From assembly GCA_963662175.1 (NCBI GenBank), contig OY759221.1, forward strand, positions 33,850,045 to 33,914,044: a stretch of 64,000 nucleotides of DNA, written 5' to 3'. Below the pieces are notes generated by a model. The model had not been told where the DNA came from. It saw only the letters and a list, made by a program, of their open reading frames with translations, and ran no database searches. Position 1 is the first letter of the stretch; every line of letters starts with the position of its first letter. The translations under genes and the position numbers were made by a program. Positions 1-13,700 of this stretch are shown piece after piece. The stretch comes from Aradus depressus (taxonomy: Eukaryota > Arthropoda > Insecta > Hemiptera > Aradidae).

Positions 1-433
1 TTTTTTCGACCTCCTGATTGCAAAAGTGAACGCGATAACTCCCGGTAGAATTAATGTGTATCGGCACCAAATTTTATATGTGTATCCAGAACTCTCTCAA
101 GACGACACCTATTGATTTTCTGCCAAATCGGCCAAAGAGAATGGGGAGGCTCAACACAATAACGGCCATTGTAATAAACTTAGTGGCACGAAATTTCATA
201 TTTAAATTTAAAACCCCATATGGTGCACCTATTAATTTCCCCCGATATCGGTCAAGGGGAGGGGGACTCGACTCAAATACCCTAATAATTGCCGATGTGA
301 AGAATGTATCGGCGCAACATAATGAGGATTCAGAAGCTACCATGTAAGTCAAATATTGAGTCAGCCCAAACGGTCGATTGGCTTTAGAGGTTAAGCAAAA
401 ACGTGATTGATTAATTCATGATGGGAAAGTACA
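1..433 (-). mobile_element. TACTTCCCCAG-family repeat, cut by window edge
   Basis: Reverse copy with modules TGTATCGGCACCAAATTTTA and ACCCCATATGGTGCACCTAT; end module GGGAAAGTACAT at 424-433. Confidence 0.7.
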
Positions 434-1153
434 TAGTCTATGATCCACGGTATATATAGTCCAAATCGTTTATAAGGGCACCGTATATAATGTACAATCG
501 CATATAACGACAAAATAGTCGCCCCCCCCCCCCCCCCCCCCCCATGAAATAACTTACAAAAAAAAAACATTATTGTTGCTTACAACGAACACATCTGTTA
601 GAGCGAACACATTTCTCGGAACAGTAGCTGTTGAAATATCGGTTACAGCATATAGTTCAGGTTTTTGTTCTACGAAAAATTAAAGTTCTACGAAATGAAA
701 AACGAAAGCTTTGATGACTTTACATTTATTCGCCGAACAGTTTTTCAATTTCAATTGTGTCCTGTCTTTATACAAGAAAACATGCCACAGCAACAATTTA
801 CAATTGAGGAGCAGTTCGGAATAATTTACCTTATTAGGAGTCGATTCCGGTGATTGTACGAAAAGGATTCGTTCATTTAATCACACTGACATTGAAAATG
901 CTTTGCTCGATTAGTTTAAACAACTGTACATAATTATGTATATATGTTCTGACGTCCCCCCTTCCTTAGGTCATAATGTGCGAATTATAAAAAATAGAAA
1001 GAAAACAGAATAACAATAACAATTATAAAATATATTTATAAATAAATAAAATACTAATTCAAATAATAAGTGTATTCTTTATGTTTAATTAACACATAAT
1101 TAATTTAATTTAGGCATGATTAATTATTATTATTATTTGATTGATTATTTCAG
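434..1153. other. Non-coding stretch upstream of p24 exon
   Basis: Probably intron of the p24 gene. AT-rich; includes the 22-C run and a 62-codon frame at 665-853 (MPQQQFTIEEQFGIIYLI) that could be the start of a dead transposase but is too short to call. Confidence 0.5.
522..543. repeat. Poly-C run (22 bases)
   Basis: An uninterrupted C tract about 90 bases from a TACTTCCCCAG-family copy; other runs are at 40345-40364 (20 C), 57223-57241 and 63480-63498. Confidence 0.9.
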
Positions 1154-1390
1154 ATGGAGTCGTCAGCAGAGAAGGTACACAAAGCGCTGATCACGATATC
1201 CGACTACCAGACCCACCACAAACTGCGGGAGGCTCAGGGTCGGAAGAGGGCCGAGGATCTAAACGAGAGAGTGTTCTGGTGGTCTCTCTCAGAGACCCTC
1301 GTCATTCTTGTTGTCACCATTGGTCAAGTGTGCATTTTGAAAAATTTCTTTTCTGAAAAACGACCCACACAGTCCTTCACCAAAATGTAA
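1154..1390 (+). CDS. 3' terminal exon of p24/TMED cargo receptor (TMED7/TMED3-like)
   Basis: This is the C-terminal 78 residues of an emp24/gp25L/p24 protein, which cycles between ER and Golgi as a COPI/COPII cargo receptor. Visible in order: the end of the lumenal coiled coil with the family motif [17 protein letters not shown], one membrane segment (about residues 43-62, [20 protein letters not shown]), and a short cytosolic tail with the FF motif (KNFFSEK) used for coat binding. The motif fits the TMED7/TMED3 (gamma) branch better than TMED2 or TMED10. An acceptor (ttatttcag) lies directly before 1154, so the initial Met is an internal residue and the upstream exons (signal peptide and GOLD domain) lie outside the window. 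The stop is TAA at 1388-1390. The tail is longer than usual (PTQSFTKM after the basic residues). Confidence 0.9.
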   Translation: MESSAEKVHKALITISDYQTHHKLREAQGRKRAEDLNERVFWWSLSETLVILVVTIGQVCILKNFFSEKRPTQSFTKM

Positions 1391-1658
1391 TTTCCTGAAT
1401 TGTCATTTTTTTTTTTTTTTTTTCTCTTATACGGAACAAACTGATCGAATGTGTTTCAGACGCTCAAGGAAATCCTTACTTTATAGATTTTTTTCTTGTA
1501 AATTTGGGCTAATCGAAGTGAATCAAAAAACTATTAATTTATTATTTTTTTAGATTTTCTACTTTTTCTTTGATTAAAAAATACCATTATTATTATTTCA
1601 AACAGTGTTTTACCATAATAATGTAGTGTTTCAGTTTTTTTTTCTTTTGTGTATGTAT

Positions 1659-1664
1659 AATAAA
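1659..1664 (+). terminator. Candidate poly(A) signal of the p24 gene
   Basis: An AATAAA hexamer lies about 270 bases after the p24 stop codon, in AT-rich sequence. It is the first clear hexamer downstream on this strand. Assignment is by position only. Confidence 0.5.
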
Positions 1665-2019
1665 TGTATATAGTAAGAAAGGGATTTTTCATTAAAATAT
1701 TTATATTTACTTCTAAAATGATGAATTTTATGGTTATAGGGAGTTGTGTAAATCTGACTCTTTCGAAATTTGCATTATGCGCAAGATATTTACAATAAGA
1801 ACACCAAAAGGCACCAAATCCTAATATAAAACAATCTAATTTATGTTATTCTAAATGTGTGCATCCCATGGAAGAATATTCAATGCAACAGCGGGGCTAC
1901 ATTCTGGCTGAGTAATTGTTTGCACTTTATTTTTGAGTTTAGCTGTAAATTGGAAATATGGATTTTTTTTTTATCATGTGTTATTATTTTTGTCAACAAT
2001 ATGCTTTCAAAAATCTATT

Positions 2020-2285
2020 AATTGAGTAGGTGATTTCCAAAACCAGCCATTTCTCATGTTGAGTGCCGAAAATAGCTATTAGAAAATTTAAATAAAAAAA
2101 TAGCAAATTTTCTAGCCACAATATATTTGGCAACGTTTGCAAGATGAGAGATAAAGTTATTACCCATCCATGAAAAAAAAAATCGGAACTTCAACTTAAA
2201 ACGGTTAATTTTTATCAGTTTTTGGTGATTATCCCAAAAGTTGTTTACGTACAAATGGCTGGTTTTGGAAATCACCTACTCAATT
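2020..2285. mobile_element. MITE with perfect 33-bp terminal inverted repeats
   Basis: Arms 2020-2052 and 2253-2285 are perfect reverse complements (AATTGAGTAGGTGATTTCCA...). Total 266 bp. No convincing target duplication seen. The ORF between the arms is not protein-like. Confidence 0.8.
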
Positions 2286-2385
2286 GTTTCTATACTATTT
2301 TTCTATTGTAATTCCATTGATAATACATAATAAAGCCGTTTTCAAAATGCAAATACAAGAAAAAAAAAACAATCGATGAAAGATC

Positions 2386-2590
2386 CGCAATGTGTTTCCC
2401 CAGGACGAATAATTGATTAACTTTTCGCTCCCCGTCCAAAACCAGTCGACCGTTTGTGCTAATATTCAACAGTTGATTTACAAAGGGGTTACTAAATAAT
2501 TATACTAATTTTTTTGTCGATTCACTTATCGGCAATTATTAGGATTTTTGAGTTGCGTTCCCCTCCCATCGATTTTCTGACAGATTGTAT
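2386..2590 (+). mobile_element. TACTTCCCCAG-family repeat, 5' part
   Basis: GTTTCCCCAGGACGAATAATT, TTTTCGCTCCCCGTCCAAAA and GGCAATTATTAGGATTTTTG; right part missing. Confidence 0.65.
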
Positions 2591-3472
2591 TTTTTTTTTT
2601 CTTGAGAACTTTTTGTAACTATGGGAGGAATTTAATAATTAAAAATAATTGTAAAAATGCTATCAACCTTCTTTATAATGTGTATTAATTATTCTGAATT
2701 TTGTCTTCCTCCGAGTTGGATAGATGTACGTTTTTAAAATACTTTAGTCAAATTATATTACATATTTTGTTATAATATATATGTATAATAACTATAATAT
2801 AGTCCTTTTTTTTTTATGGATGTTTGGACTTGATAGTTAAGGGACCATGTATGTACAACTCGACTTTCGTTCAGTAGGATTCACAATTACCTTGACAGAC
2901 GTTACAACAGTGAATTTAATTGAACGATGGGGGTTGAATCCATTCTGATGAACGATTTCACTTCATGTCCCTACTAAAACGACGGACGAATCGACGAGAG
3001 TTTCAATCTGTTTCTTAACAGAAAATGAACGCTGGATTTTGGACTCCGAAGTTTTAAGATATTAATTGCTTGATTGCTTTGTAAAAACTTGCTGCTTATT
3101 GTTGTTTGATTGCTTCCCCATCAATGAAGAGTTAAGAATGTGAAATGATGGCATCCCTTGTGTTGTGTTATCTCATTCATAGAAGCAGCGCTTTAAACTC
3201 TATCCAAGAATTATTTAGCCTCTATCCCAAGTAAAAATGCACTTCCGTTTTTTTCTTTTTACTTGAAAAAAAATATTTGTATTTTCAATTTTGATTATAT
3301 ATAAGTATATTTTTTTTTTTTTGAATTTATTAAACTATTATTTATTGTTCTTTTAAAATATAATTATTTTCAGTGTATTAAATTTTGTTTCAACGAACAA
3401 AGCTAAAACTAATTAGTTTTTAATGTTCTGATACATTTCTGCGATATGAGTTGATTTAGTGGAAAACTAATA

Positions 3473-4275
3473 AAATAAATAAAAACAAAGAACTTACTTA
3501 ACTTTTATGTTCTCTAATTCCACAAAAATGGCCAAAGAAAGAAAATTGGCAAAAGTTTCCATAAATCGTCGAGATGTTGACTTGATTGTAAGTATCCATT
3601 TTTGTATGATTGTCTGTTTCATAGAAAAGTTTTAATAAACTAGAAAGATGCAATCTTATGTATATATGTATAAATATCATAATGGACTGCAACTTGAAAG
3701 CAGACTCTTTGCTCTGGACAAAGTATCATTTATCACAGCTTCATTTATGCAATACATCACCTTATGAAGGGTCTAGCCGGATAAGTGTGGAAACTGCCCC
3801 AAACGATTTTCGAATATGCAATTGACCGACAGTGTGCACATAAAAAGAAAATTTTCCTGAAAATGTCAGCTCCCAACTCCCATTATTCGATGAGAAATCA
3901 TAAAATACACATTTTTGCTGTTATTGCGAGTATGCAACTGTCGATTTCTTGTCAAGTTCTTATGCTTTATATACACCTATATAGTATTTTATTATTATCT
4001 TCCGATTTAAATTCAATTTTTCATCTACTTGAGATAAATTCAAAATGGCCTTTTTGACTGTTATTTTTGAGTGACTCTCACTACATTTTCACAGAATACG
4101 TGTTTTTTTACATCAAAATAGTCCCTAATTTCTTCAAATAAAATATCGTCATCGTCAGCATAATGTTGAGTCTTTACGACGATGGCTAAGCCGAAACCGG
4201 TATACTTTATGAATATATTTCTGTGGAGTTACGACACTAATAAAGTTGAACAAGTTCTTTGTTTTTATTTATTTT
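3473..4275. mobile_element. TIR element, about 800 bp, imperfect 50-bp ends
   Basis: Left end AAATAAATAAAAACAAAGAA, right end the reverse complement with a few changes (GTTCTTTGTTTTTATTTATT). A one-ended relative is at about 9785-9955 (GAAAACAAAGAACTTATTCA). No transposase frame. Confidence 0.65.
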
Positions 4276-5224
4276 AAATAATTTTTAAACCAATTTATTT
4301 ATACAAGTTTAACTTATTACATATTTATTGAATATAGTTCGAGCCATTGGCTTAAATGTTTTTATTACAATTAAATAAATTGTAGACATATTTTTTTCTG
4401 TATTTCTTCTAAGGAAACATTTCGCTTAAGATCTCACATTAACGTTTTATTAAACGTAATTATTTCATGTGTAATAATTTTTTTAGAAAAGAAATTTCTA
4501 AAAAAAAAGTTATATTACTGAAATAAACGTTTATGATGATGAACCTGCCCCAGAATGATCTTCAAATATTTATTATTTATATTTTCATTTGTGTAACTGT
4601 CCGTAAAAATACTTATTTCTGTTCTGAGGTAATTTTGTAAAAACTTCTCATGAAGTTTGAAAAATAATAATTCAAATTTTTTCTTTCCCCCCCAAACATT
4701 TGTAAATACAGTGGATTTGTAATATATAATTTTGAATAAACAAAATTTGTATGTAACTGTCATTTTGCATTCCTTTCTGTTGCTCCTTCTTGCTGGCCTC
4801 AGCAATCATTCCCAAAAAGAGCTAGTTTTTTTTTTTTTTTTTTGAACGGAGGTAATAAAGATAAAGGGAAATAATATTGAAATATTTAATAATAAAGATA
4901 ATTGAAGATGGCTATAAGTCGCGGTTCCATCTTCTCTTCAACCTTCTTGGTCTCATGTGGTAAGTGTTGTGAAGATAATGTACGTAGTATTCCTGGGTTT
5001 GTATTTGTGTAGTGTGCTAAAAAAAAAAAACCGTATGAAAGTAGTGTGTATTGTTATTAGTATTTTTTGTATCATGAGATCGTTATGAAGTGTTCTGTTG
5101 TTTATGTATGGTGAGCACTAAGTTATCAGTCTGAGTTTTTGTTTTAATAGTCTGAATTCGTTTTAAGTTGGATATCTGTGCCCCGTATGTCTATAATGAT
5201 TTCAGTAAGTTCATTTTTGAACAA

Positions 5225-5488
5225 GAAAACTCCTAATAGAGAGAATGTATCGACAGGAAATATTATATGTATATCCAGCGGGACTAGGGGAGGCTCAACT
5301 CAAAAAAACCCAACAACTGCCGATGTAATGAATCAACACAATATTGAGTATCAGGATTGAGAAGAAACTATGTAAGTCAGACCTTGAATTTCCGCCCAAG
5401 CGGTCCATGGCTTTGGAGGGAGAGCGAAAACTTATTTGAATAATTCGTTGCTGAAGAAACAAACGATGGTGATTCACCGACGACTTTT
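5225..5488 (-). mobile_element. TACTTCCCCAG-family repeat, partial
   Basis: Reverse copy: GAATGTATCGACAGGAAATA, AACAACTGCCGATGTAATGA and GATGGTGATTCACCGACGAC. Confidence 0.65.
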
Positions 5489-5734
5489 TTTGTTTTATAT
5501 TCCATGTGTTCAACCAGTTTTCGATTTGTGTGAGATTGTGGAGCAGATGATGCCAAGGGATAATTTGCTACCTTATTGCTAGCACTATCTATTTGAAGCG
5601 GTAATAATAGCGTTTGGAATCCCGGCCATTTTTTAAATTCATTTTCTATTTTTTCACTAACCCCTTCGCAACAGATGCTTCAATATTTCCCTGCTTGTGG
5701 GCGTAGGACAATTCATGAAACAGAAAAAAGTAGT

Positions 5735-6180
5735 TGGATCACCGGCTATGTCCTTCCCAAGAACGAATTAATCTATTAACTTTTCGCTCCCCCTCCAAAA
5801 CCAGTGTTTGCGCTTATATTCAATAGTTGAATTACTTATAGGTTCCTAAATCCTTATACTAAATTTCATGTCGATATATTCATTACAACGGTAGTTATTG
5901 GGTTTTTTGAGTTGAGCCCCCGGTCCCCCCTCTACTTTCGGCCGATTCCGATGAAAATTATTAAGTGTCGTCATTAGAGAGTTCTGTATACAAATATAAA
6001 ATTTCTTGTCAATACATTCATTCTATCGGGAGTTATCATGTTCACAGACACACAGAATGTATTTCGTTTTCATATTTGGAATCTGGAGGTCGGAAAACAT
6101 GAAATTTCGTTGAAAACTCCGCATCGAATTTTTGACTGATTGCATAACTTTCCCTATACCTTCGATAGCTGGGGAAGTAA
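5735..6180 (+). mobile_element. TACTTCCCCAG-family repeat (MITE-like), full copy (reference)
   Basis: Left end TCCTTCCCAAGAACGAATTA, right end ATAGCTGGGGAAGTAA, so the ends are inverted copies of TACTTCCCCAG. Inside are repeated modules: GTCGATA-x-ATTCATT, GGNAGTTATT and TGTTCACAGACACACAG. About 450-700 bp in intact copies; no coding frame. Confidence 0.75.
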
Positions 6181-7311
6181 CAGGATGAAAGGTATAAATG
6201 AAAAACGAAAAATGGACTGTTCATTTTTATTTCCATGTAACATTTATTTTTTTTGAGTAAAAATCTTGCAGTCTCTACTGTCCTTTTCCAAATGTAAATA
6301 GCATTGAGAACCACCTAATCTTGCAACTAACAGGACGCAGCAAACCATTAACAAATATATTATTTATTTTTTTCAAATATAACATTATTTAAAGTATAGT
6401 TAACTATAAGTTATACATATAGCTATAAAATATAATTTTATATATATTTTATGGTTGTCTATGACTAAGCAGTCTGATACAACTTTGTTATCCTAAAAAA
6501 AAAAACTTTATATACATAAATAAATTAATTTAAAATTTGAGGAATAGAAACAAAAATTCGATGACAAGTAACAAAAAAATACCTAGGCGTTGCACAATCA
6601 ATTAAAATAATAAAATTAATAATATAACTTAAAATATATTAAATGAAATGCACTCTGTTCAAAGTAAGAAGAAAAAATTGCACAGCTCATAGGAATATGC
6701 CTTAAAGAAAAATTATATTACAATAGAGGAAATAGCTAAACATTCAAATTTAATAAAATTTATATTATATATTTATCTTTTATATGTCAATAAGTATAAT
6801 ATAACATAAGTGTTTTATGATTATTTTTAAATTTGTCAAATACGTCAACGAAATATTTAGGAAGAGGAATACAAAATAGAATCTAACTCAAAGGTCTTAT
6901 AAAAATGATATGAAAGCAAAATAGAAATGAAGACAAGGATCTATATGTAGGTAGTATATTATATATATATAAGTGTGTATATATATATATACATATATTT
7001 AATATGTTATTGAAATGTAACATGTAGTAACTTAAAATTATTTACATTTCCTCAAACAACCTGAAACATATTAAAATGAACAAATTAATAAAAGAAACAA
7101 GTGTATAATTATCACAAATGAATGAAATATTAGATACACTAATTTATATGTGATATGTTTGCGCATTTAACAAAATGATATTAATGATAACATGAGGATA
7201 ATAATTTAATTAAAACCGGTATTTTTTTATCTCTGAAATAAATGAACAATAATAAAGATATAAATAAATAGAAAGAAAAAAAACAAAACAAAAAAAAAAA
7301 ACTAATTTTTT

Positions 7312-7545
7312 GCTGGATCCCATGTGGGAATCGAAGGGAACGATACAGCCGATAAAGTGGCTAAGGGAAGTAGCAACGTTGCCTGGAGAAGAAATGATAG
7401 TGACGATAGTATCAGAACTGAAGAAATTAAATGCCTGCGTTACAAAATAAAAGAGAGCTGGGCCTCTGTGATGACTAACATGAACCAATAACAAACATTG
7501 ATGAGTGGAAAAAGCTTGAATAAATTATTCTATTCTATAAATAGA
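7312..7545 (+). mobile_element. Jockey-like LINE fragment, RNase H end
   Basis: Contains HVGIEGNDTADKVAK (RNase H motif of jockey-type ORF2, from 7321), with frame breaks before and after, then KIKESWASV. Ends in TTATTCTATTCTAT, like the copy at 25741-26275. 5' truncated. Confidence 0.8.
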
Positions 7546-7730
7546 AATTATAACAAAATAAATAAATAAAATGACCAAAAAGTGATAATATTGACGATTA
7601 ATGCATATGGAATAAAAATCTCCATCTCACTAGATCTATACATATCTGGAAATTGGTTCTAAGGAGTTAAAAAAGGGGAATAGTTAATATAAATTGGTTT
7701 TCCTACAAATGTTATTTTTAGAGACTTTAT

Positions 7731-7760
7731 TTATTTCCAGTTGTTCTGAACATCAATAAC
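7731..7760 (-). CDS. Apc: Apc exon 31 (predicted terminal exon)
   Basis: Acceptor AAAAGCAG then nine codons (VIDVQNNWK) and TAA, in phase 0 after exon 30. An AATAAA overlaps the stop codon, which would make a very short 3' UTR. The end does not carry the vertebrate PDZ-type TSV terminus. The alternative is a read-through end after exon 30. Confidence 0.45.
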   Translation of the reverse strand, partial: VIDVQNNWK

Positions 7761-10700
7761 CTGCTTTTTGGACAAACATGCAGGTATTTGATGCCTTCCG
7801 TTGGGTCAGGTGTGTGGCTTTTGTCGATAAGTTTTGACAATCATTTTTGGGAATAGACAATATCCAAAAAAGAATTAAAACTTGATAAATGCAATTATTG
7901 TTCTGCGAAGAAGCACAAGATATAACAACAGGCTCGTGAACATAAAGCTAAATGAATTCTTAATATAAGTTAACAAGAGAGAGATAGTGTTTTTTCTAAA
8001 TAATTGTCTGTTAATGAGTACATACCTGCTTGCTGTTTGGCTCCGGAGGTACCCAGAGACGGGTGTCTTTGACGGGCTGTTTCTTTTTGGCCTCGTCGAC
8101 CCGCTTCCAGAGACTGGCTATCTTGGAGGAGGGCTGGTTGTTGAGACTGGAGTTGGAGGCCCATCGACCACCGCTCTCCTGTTGGCAGGCTGACTTGAGG
8201 CTCTGGTTGCTCACAGAGCTCCGCACACCTCCACTCCCTCCAGACTTGTTCGGCAAGCTCGCAGCTCGGCCACGTCCTGATCCACTCCCAGTACTACAGT
8301 TGCCTGTACTCTTACTTGCACCTAGAAAACAAGAAAACATGAGGCCTACTCCACTGGAAATCCTAAATTTTACCTCCCCAGGTTTAATTACGGTTCAATG
8401 TTAAAGAAAAAAAGTCTTAAGGGCCCCGGGCGAGTTCTAATAGGCGAGTACGCTACTTCTGTGCTACCGGCATCCCTCAAGTAATTAGTGGTTTCATAAT
8501 GAAGTTTCACCGTACTGGCTAGTCGTCCGGACAAGGTTTATTAAATTTCACAAACTCTTCTTTGAAAGTGACTGTTCATCCTCAACACCTAGTCAAATTA
8601 TGATAACAACTTGCATAGATCCACTTTTAGTGGCGTTTAAAAAAAATTCCTCTACACTCTTACCTATAGGTATCTTCCTGAGGGGAGAGGCAGGCTTCCT
8701 GCTGACCGGGACGGGAATTGCAGATACGCCATCTTCCTTGGTGAAAGTGCCCTGTCGCTGGATAGAGCCTGGGGCTGCCTTCTTCTTGGCACCACCAGGG
8801 TTGCTCTTCACTGGACTTCGGACCACAGGGATCGAACTGGTTCGGCCACCGCCTCGGATGCTCTTTACCTGAGGAAAAACACCAGTCAACATTCAACATA
8901 AAAATGATTCTGTATGTTTTTATGTGTGCCAAATCATACTGTCAATTGAAAAATAAATAAAATATATACCTCAGGAGGTTTGACAACGACAGGCCGTGGT
9001 GTTTCTTCAGGCTCACTGGTGCCACTGTCCTGCATCTCTTGGGGTGAGCTTCCCTCACTCTCAACACTGGACAACCTATACCAGGGCACATAAATAACAA
9101 AATGAACCACCTAGTAGAAAAACCATCTCTCAATGTAAAAAAATAGGTGAGAAAGGTATGGACAGGTTTTAGATCTATGTAGTGAGAAGTGAAAATCCGT
9201 GATCATCTTGATGGACGAACTCCGATATTCATCAGTGAGTCCACGTGTAAAATAAAAAATGGAATATATTGAAATGTGAAATGGAGTCCTCGAAATATGT
9301 AGAGTCCCGATCATCCGAGAAGGTCGGAACCATGACTACCTCGGATAATCGGAAAAGAGGATAAAAATGTACATAAAAACAAAAAAGTTCAAACCAATTA
9401 AAAATTTTTTTTTTTTTAAATTTTTCGAACCTTGCATTAGTTGTTTACTAAAGTCTTCTATTGATATTTTTTTTTTTTTTTTTTTTTTTTTTGTATTTAT
9501 CCTTTTTTTCCTGCCATGTGCCTCAATATTTTGATTAGAAGGAGATCGTGGGCCTAAGACTCCGGTTGTTGCTTTACGTATTGCAATGCCTTATCTAAAG
9601 CATCCATTAAAAAAAAAAAATAGCGGTCAGCGAGTCTCGATCAATTCGGAACTCGGTTGACCGGGACTTTACTGTACTGAATCTATTTAAATTTTCAGCT
9701 CTTCTAGGCTCGATGAGCTCTGGAACATGGCCGACGCCGGGCTTTGTTTACTCACTAAACTAAAAATGGAGTATAGTTACAATAAATGAAAACAAAGAAC
9801 TTATTCAACTTTTATATTGTCAAGTTCCACAAAAATATATACATAAAGTTTACTATTTTCGGCTTACGTCATCGTCAGCACAAAGTTCAAAAGTGACTTA
9901 ACTTTATGTATGTATGTATGGTCGTCCGATCGTTTTTATTTATTTGTTTAACTTTCCACTATATTTATACAGATTCTGGTATAGTTACAAGATGACCTCT
10001 ATTGTACTGTACCTCTCCACATGAATAGGCGGCAGGTCGTGTATAGTTCTGGTCCTGAACCTCTCCCGGTCCGCTTGTCTCCTCTGCTTTGGAGTTATTC
10101 TTTCCTTTTTATCTTTGGCTTCATTCTCTAATCTAATTGCTTCTTCCATGTCTGCTTCCCCTTCTTCTTGGGGTTTCTCAATTGCTCCTTCCGAGGTTTT
10201 TTCCGCTTTTATTACGTACGTATTATACCTGTAACAAAAAACAATAATAAGAGAAGATATAACACAGATAATAAATAATAAAAAAAAATCATTAATCTCT
10301 GAAAATTGTGATTTAAAAAAGTTGGACAAAAAACTCAACAATGAATCACGAGCAATGTATCTCCCCAGCTCGAATATTACTTAAAATTGATAGATGCTAA
10401 GTTTGCGACAGGGCAGCTCCCTCCCCCCTCCAGTTTTTTACAGAAACCAATTGGTACTTCCACTTATAGTTTTCTGGATACACATTCTCATTCCAACAAG
10501 AGTTGTAAGAATTTCCTATAAATCCCGTTCCAAACCCTCGGTTTATTTGTTCACAAGTGATTTATAATGTACAACAATATTGTTTTATATGAAGGGGCAT
10601 AAACTTTTAGTTATACAGACTTATAGGAAACAATACGCTACAATTGATATACATCCTTGAGGCTACACCAGCGGCCAGGTAATAGGAGGGATTAGATCCG

Positions 10701-13700
10701 CAATAGGTTCATAAAGGCATGTACGGAGGCAACCTGTTGGCTATTAGGCATTGGAGGATTAACTCCAGCTGTGGCTCAAATTAAACTACGGAGGGCGCCT
10801 AGCATTACTTCCCTTTGTTGAGAGAGTGGAAGAAAGCTGTAGCAACAGAGCCTAACTTCGTGGTGGCAACATAACCTAACTTCGTGGTGGCCGATATAGC
10901 TCGATGTGCTACCTGAGTTTAGTGTTTGGCTTGCGGTGCCTGAGGCTATGCTGGCGCCGCTGCTGGGGCGGGGTGGCCTCCAGAGTCAGACTGTCCTCAG
11001 CCACCTCAGAAGTGAGACTGGCCACACTCAGGATGGAATTGTCCAGGTCAAGAAAATCGTCTAGCTCTGTCGGAGGTTTCACATTCTCCAGGAGACTCTC
11101 TGCTTTTTTCCGGTCCGTTGTCTCCAGGCTGCAGGTCAGCGACAGAATGCTGTCCATACCTGAAACAAAGCAATAAACAATATCATAACGTGCGACAATA
11201 CTTCGCATAATTTTTTTGTAAAAATAAGTCTTAAAATACTCTAACCGCGTCTACTTTGGTTTTTAGAAGGGAATAAAACTGCAGGTATTCATATGAAAGA
11301 AGGAGTAAGTTTCTCAAGAAGTTTTTGTTGAAAGTAGCTCTAGACTGAGATGGGAGTGTGACTGCGCTACCGATGCCTTTGGCACATCTGCATCCTCCAT
11401 CGGCCTAATTTCGGTTCTTCCTAAAGATGATTTTATGGACAGAACTATTTTTATACCTCGAGTATTTTTGGCGAAATTCTTATACTAACATTCGAATGTC
11501 AACATATTCTTCTTTTATTTAGTTCAAAAAAGTTTATTCCTGTTCAAAATTCTATATTAAAAATAAAATTTGAAAACGTGTTAAAAAACCTAATTGAACA
11601 TATCCGGTTGAGTTGGAAAACTTTAATGAGACGTTAAAAAATTAAGCATCAGTCGGGGCTGGCGAGCGAAACAAGCCGAGCAGAGCCCCTAAAAAATAAG
11701 AAGTAGGCAAAGCCTTCTAGTAACATGGATGTGTACCAACCTGAGGGAGGCTGTTCCGACTGGAGGTCGGGCAGACTCTCGTCCTCCTGTAGGAGCCTGA
11801 ACTCCTTACGAGGGTGGTCCGAGACGCTGGAGGTGAGTGAGATAATGGAGGCCATGTTGGAGGGGGGTTGAGTCTGATCAAGTCGGGTGAAGCTGGCCTC
11901 CATCTCCAGGTGTGAGATGAGAGCCACTCGACCCGCATCCAGCCGGATCACCCGGGACTCCGTCAGGGTGGGGTCCTCTTCACCCCTACGTTCCTCTTCA
12001 GTCTCCAGAGAGCGGGGCACAGAGAGGCTGGGGAAGGACAGATCTCCACGGTCGCTCTCCTCCGCCCACGTGTCAGTGCTTTCTTTCATCTGGTCACCAC
12101 CAACTGTAATTATACGTAGTATCATTAATAATTCAAATACAATTACGGGGCGAAAACGGATTAATAAAAAATAAAAGTCGCCGGTGAATCACCCAGGTAC
12201 TTCCCCAGAACGAATTAATACATTAACTTTTCGCTCTCTCCAGTCGACCGATTGTGCTAACATTCAACAGTTGACTTACATTGGAGCTTCAAAATCCTCA
12301 TACTAAATTTTGTGTCGAGAAATTCATTACATCGGCAGTTATTATGATTTTTGAGACGAGCCCCCCTTTCCTTTCGACCGATTTCGCAGAGAATTAATAG
12401 ATGCCATCCTAATAGGGTTTTGAGTTTAAATATAATATTTTCATATAGATCGGCAGTTAATGAGATTTTTGATAAGCCCCCTTTGATCCCCCACTCCCCT
12501 TCAGCTGATTCCGCTGAAAATCAACAGTTGTTGTCCTTAGAGAGCTTTGAATTTACATATGAAATTTCATGTCAATATATTCATTACAACAGTTATTAAA
12601 GTTTTTGTATTAAGTCTCCCCCTACTCTTTGGTTGAAAATCGATAGATGTCATCCTTAGAAGGTTCTGAATACACATATAAAATTTCGTATGGATACATT
12701 CGTTCTATCAGGACTTATCGTGTTCACACAAACACAGACAGAATTTTTTTTTCATTTTTGGAATCAGGTGGTCGGAAAACATGAAACTCCTTTGAAAACT
12801 CCGCATCGAATTGCTTCGTATATCTGAGAAAGTAAAACATATTTTCAAAGGATGCCCTGTAATCATCTGTTCGACCAGATCTTCATCCATAAATATTCTT
12901 TTTGTTAGCAACAAATGGATACTCATTTATCCGCGAATTGTAAATTTTATCAAGTTCTAAAAATATAATAGAGAATGTTAATCTTTTTAATAGCTTTTTT
13001 TTTTTTTTTTTCAATTGCAAAATGGATACAAGATAAATTCCAATACATTGGCTTTTGAACTCTTAAACTGTTCATGCTAGGAGATAGAGAGATAGATATA
13101 GTCCTGTTTTCTTCATTTTGCCACATACTCATCCACATGTAAACATGAATGATTTTCTCCATACCTCTCAAATCGTTATATATTATGAACTTTGTTCAGG
13201 TTCCTGTTAATGTTTCTATTTTGATTCCTCTCCAGTAATAAAGAAAAACAGTATTTCAATTACCAGTTGGCATACCCGAGGATATGACCTGTAGAATGAG
13301 ATCCTGGTCCTGGAGAGTCTCCTCATCCCCCGAGGTTGCAGACAGCACCGTCACCTCCTCTACCTCATCTCCTACACAGAGACAACAATACATATTTTGC
13401 CTAATTCTCATCGATACAGAAACATATTGCACATTTATGTTAGCGCTCTTACCAGGTGTACAACTATAAATATTCTAGGCTATGTCAGACCGTCAGAACG
13501 TAAGTCTCGTTGATGTGCATGCTGCGTGTGTGTGTCGGACCGTTGCGCACGCAGCACACACACACACAATTACACACTTCTTTATCTGTGATGTCAGGTG
13601 TTTTTGAGCATTTCTATTGTATTTTTACAACATTATTGATCATATTTACCGTTGTAGTGAATTTAACTAAAATATCAATATTACGAACTATAAAATGATC

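Larger units (their letters stand above)
1665..7311. other. Intergenic region between convergent p24 and Apc genes
   Basis: No gene seen. Holds two TIR elements, three copies of the TACTTCCCCAG family and AT-rich simple sequence; 6181-7311 has nothing I can name. Confidence 0.6.

Noticed and set aside
665..853. Small protein gene near the left edge
   Set aside because: 62 codons starting at a non-ATG codon, AT-rich composition, no homologue recognised; at most a transposase remnant.
2054..2275. 73-codon minus-strand ORF
   Set aside because: Lies entirely between the arms of a MITE.
8011..8340. Long ORFs on the plus strand opposite Apc exons (for example 8030-8404, 8600-8872, 10904-11176)
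   Set aside because: These are antisense shadows of GC-richer Apc exons; codon content and splice sites fit the minus strand.
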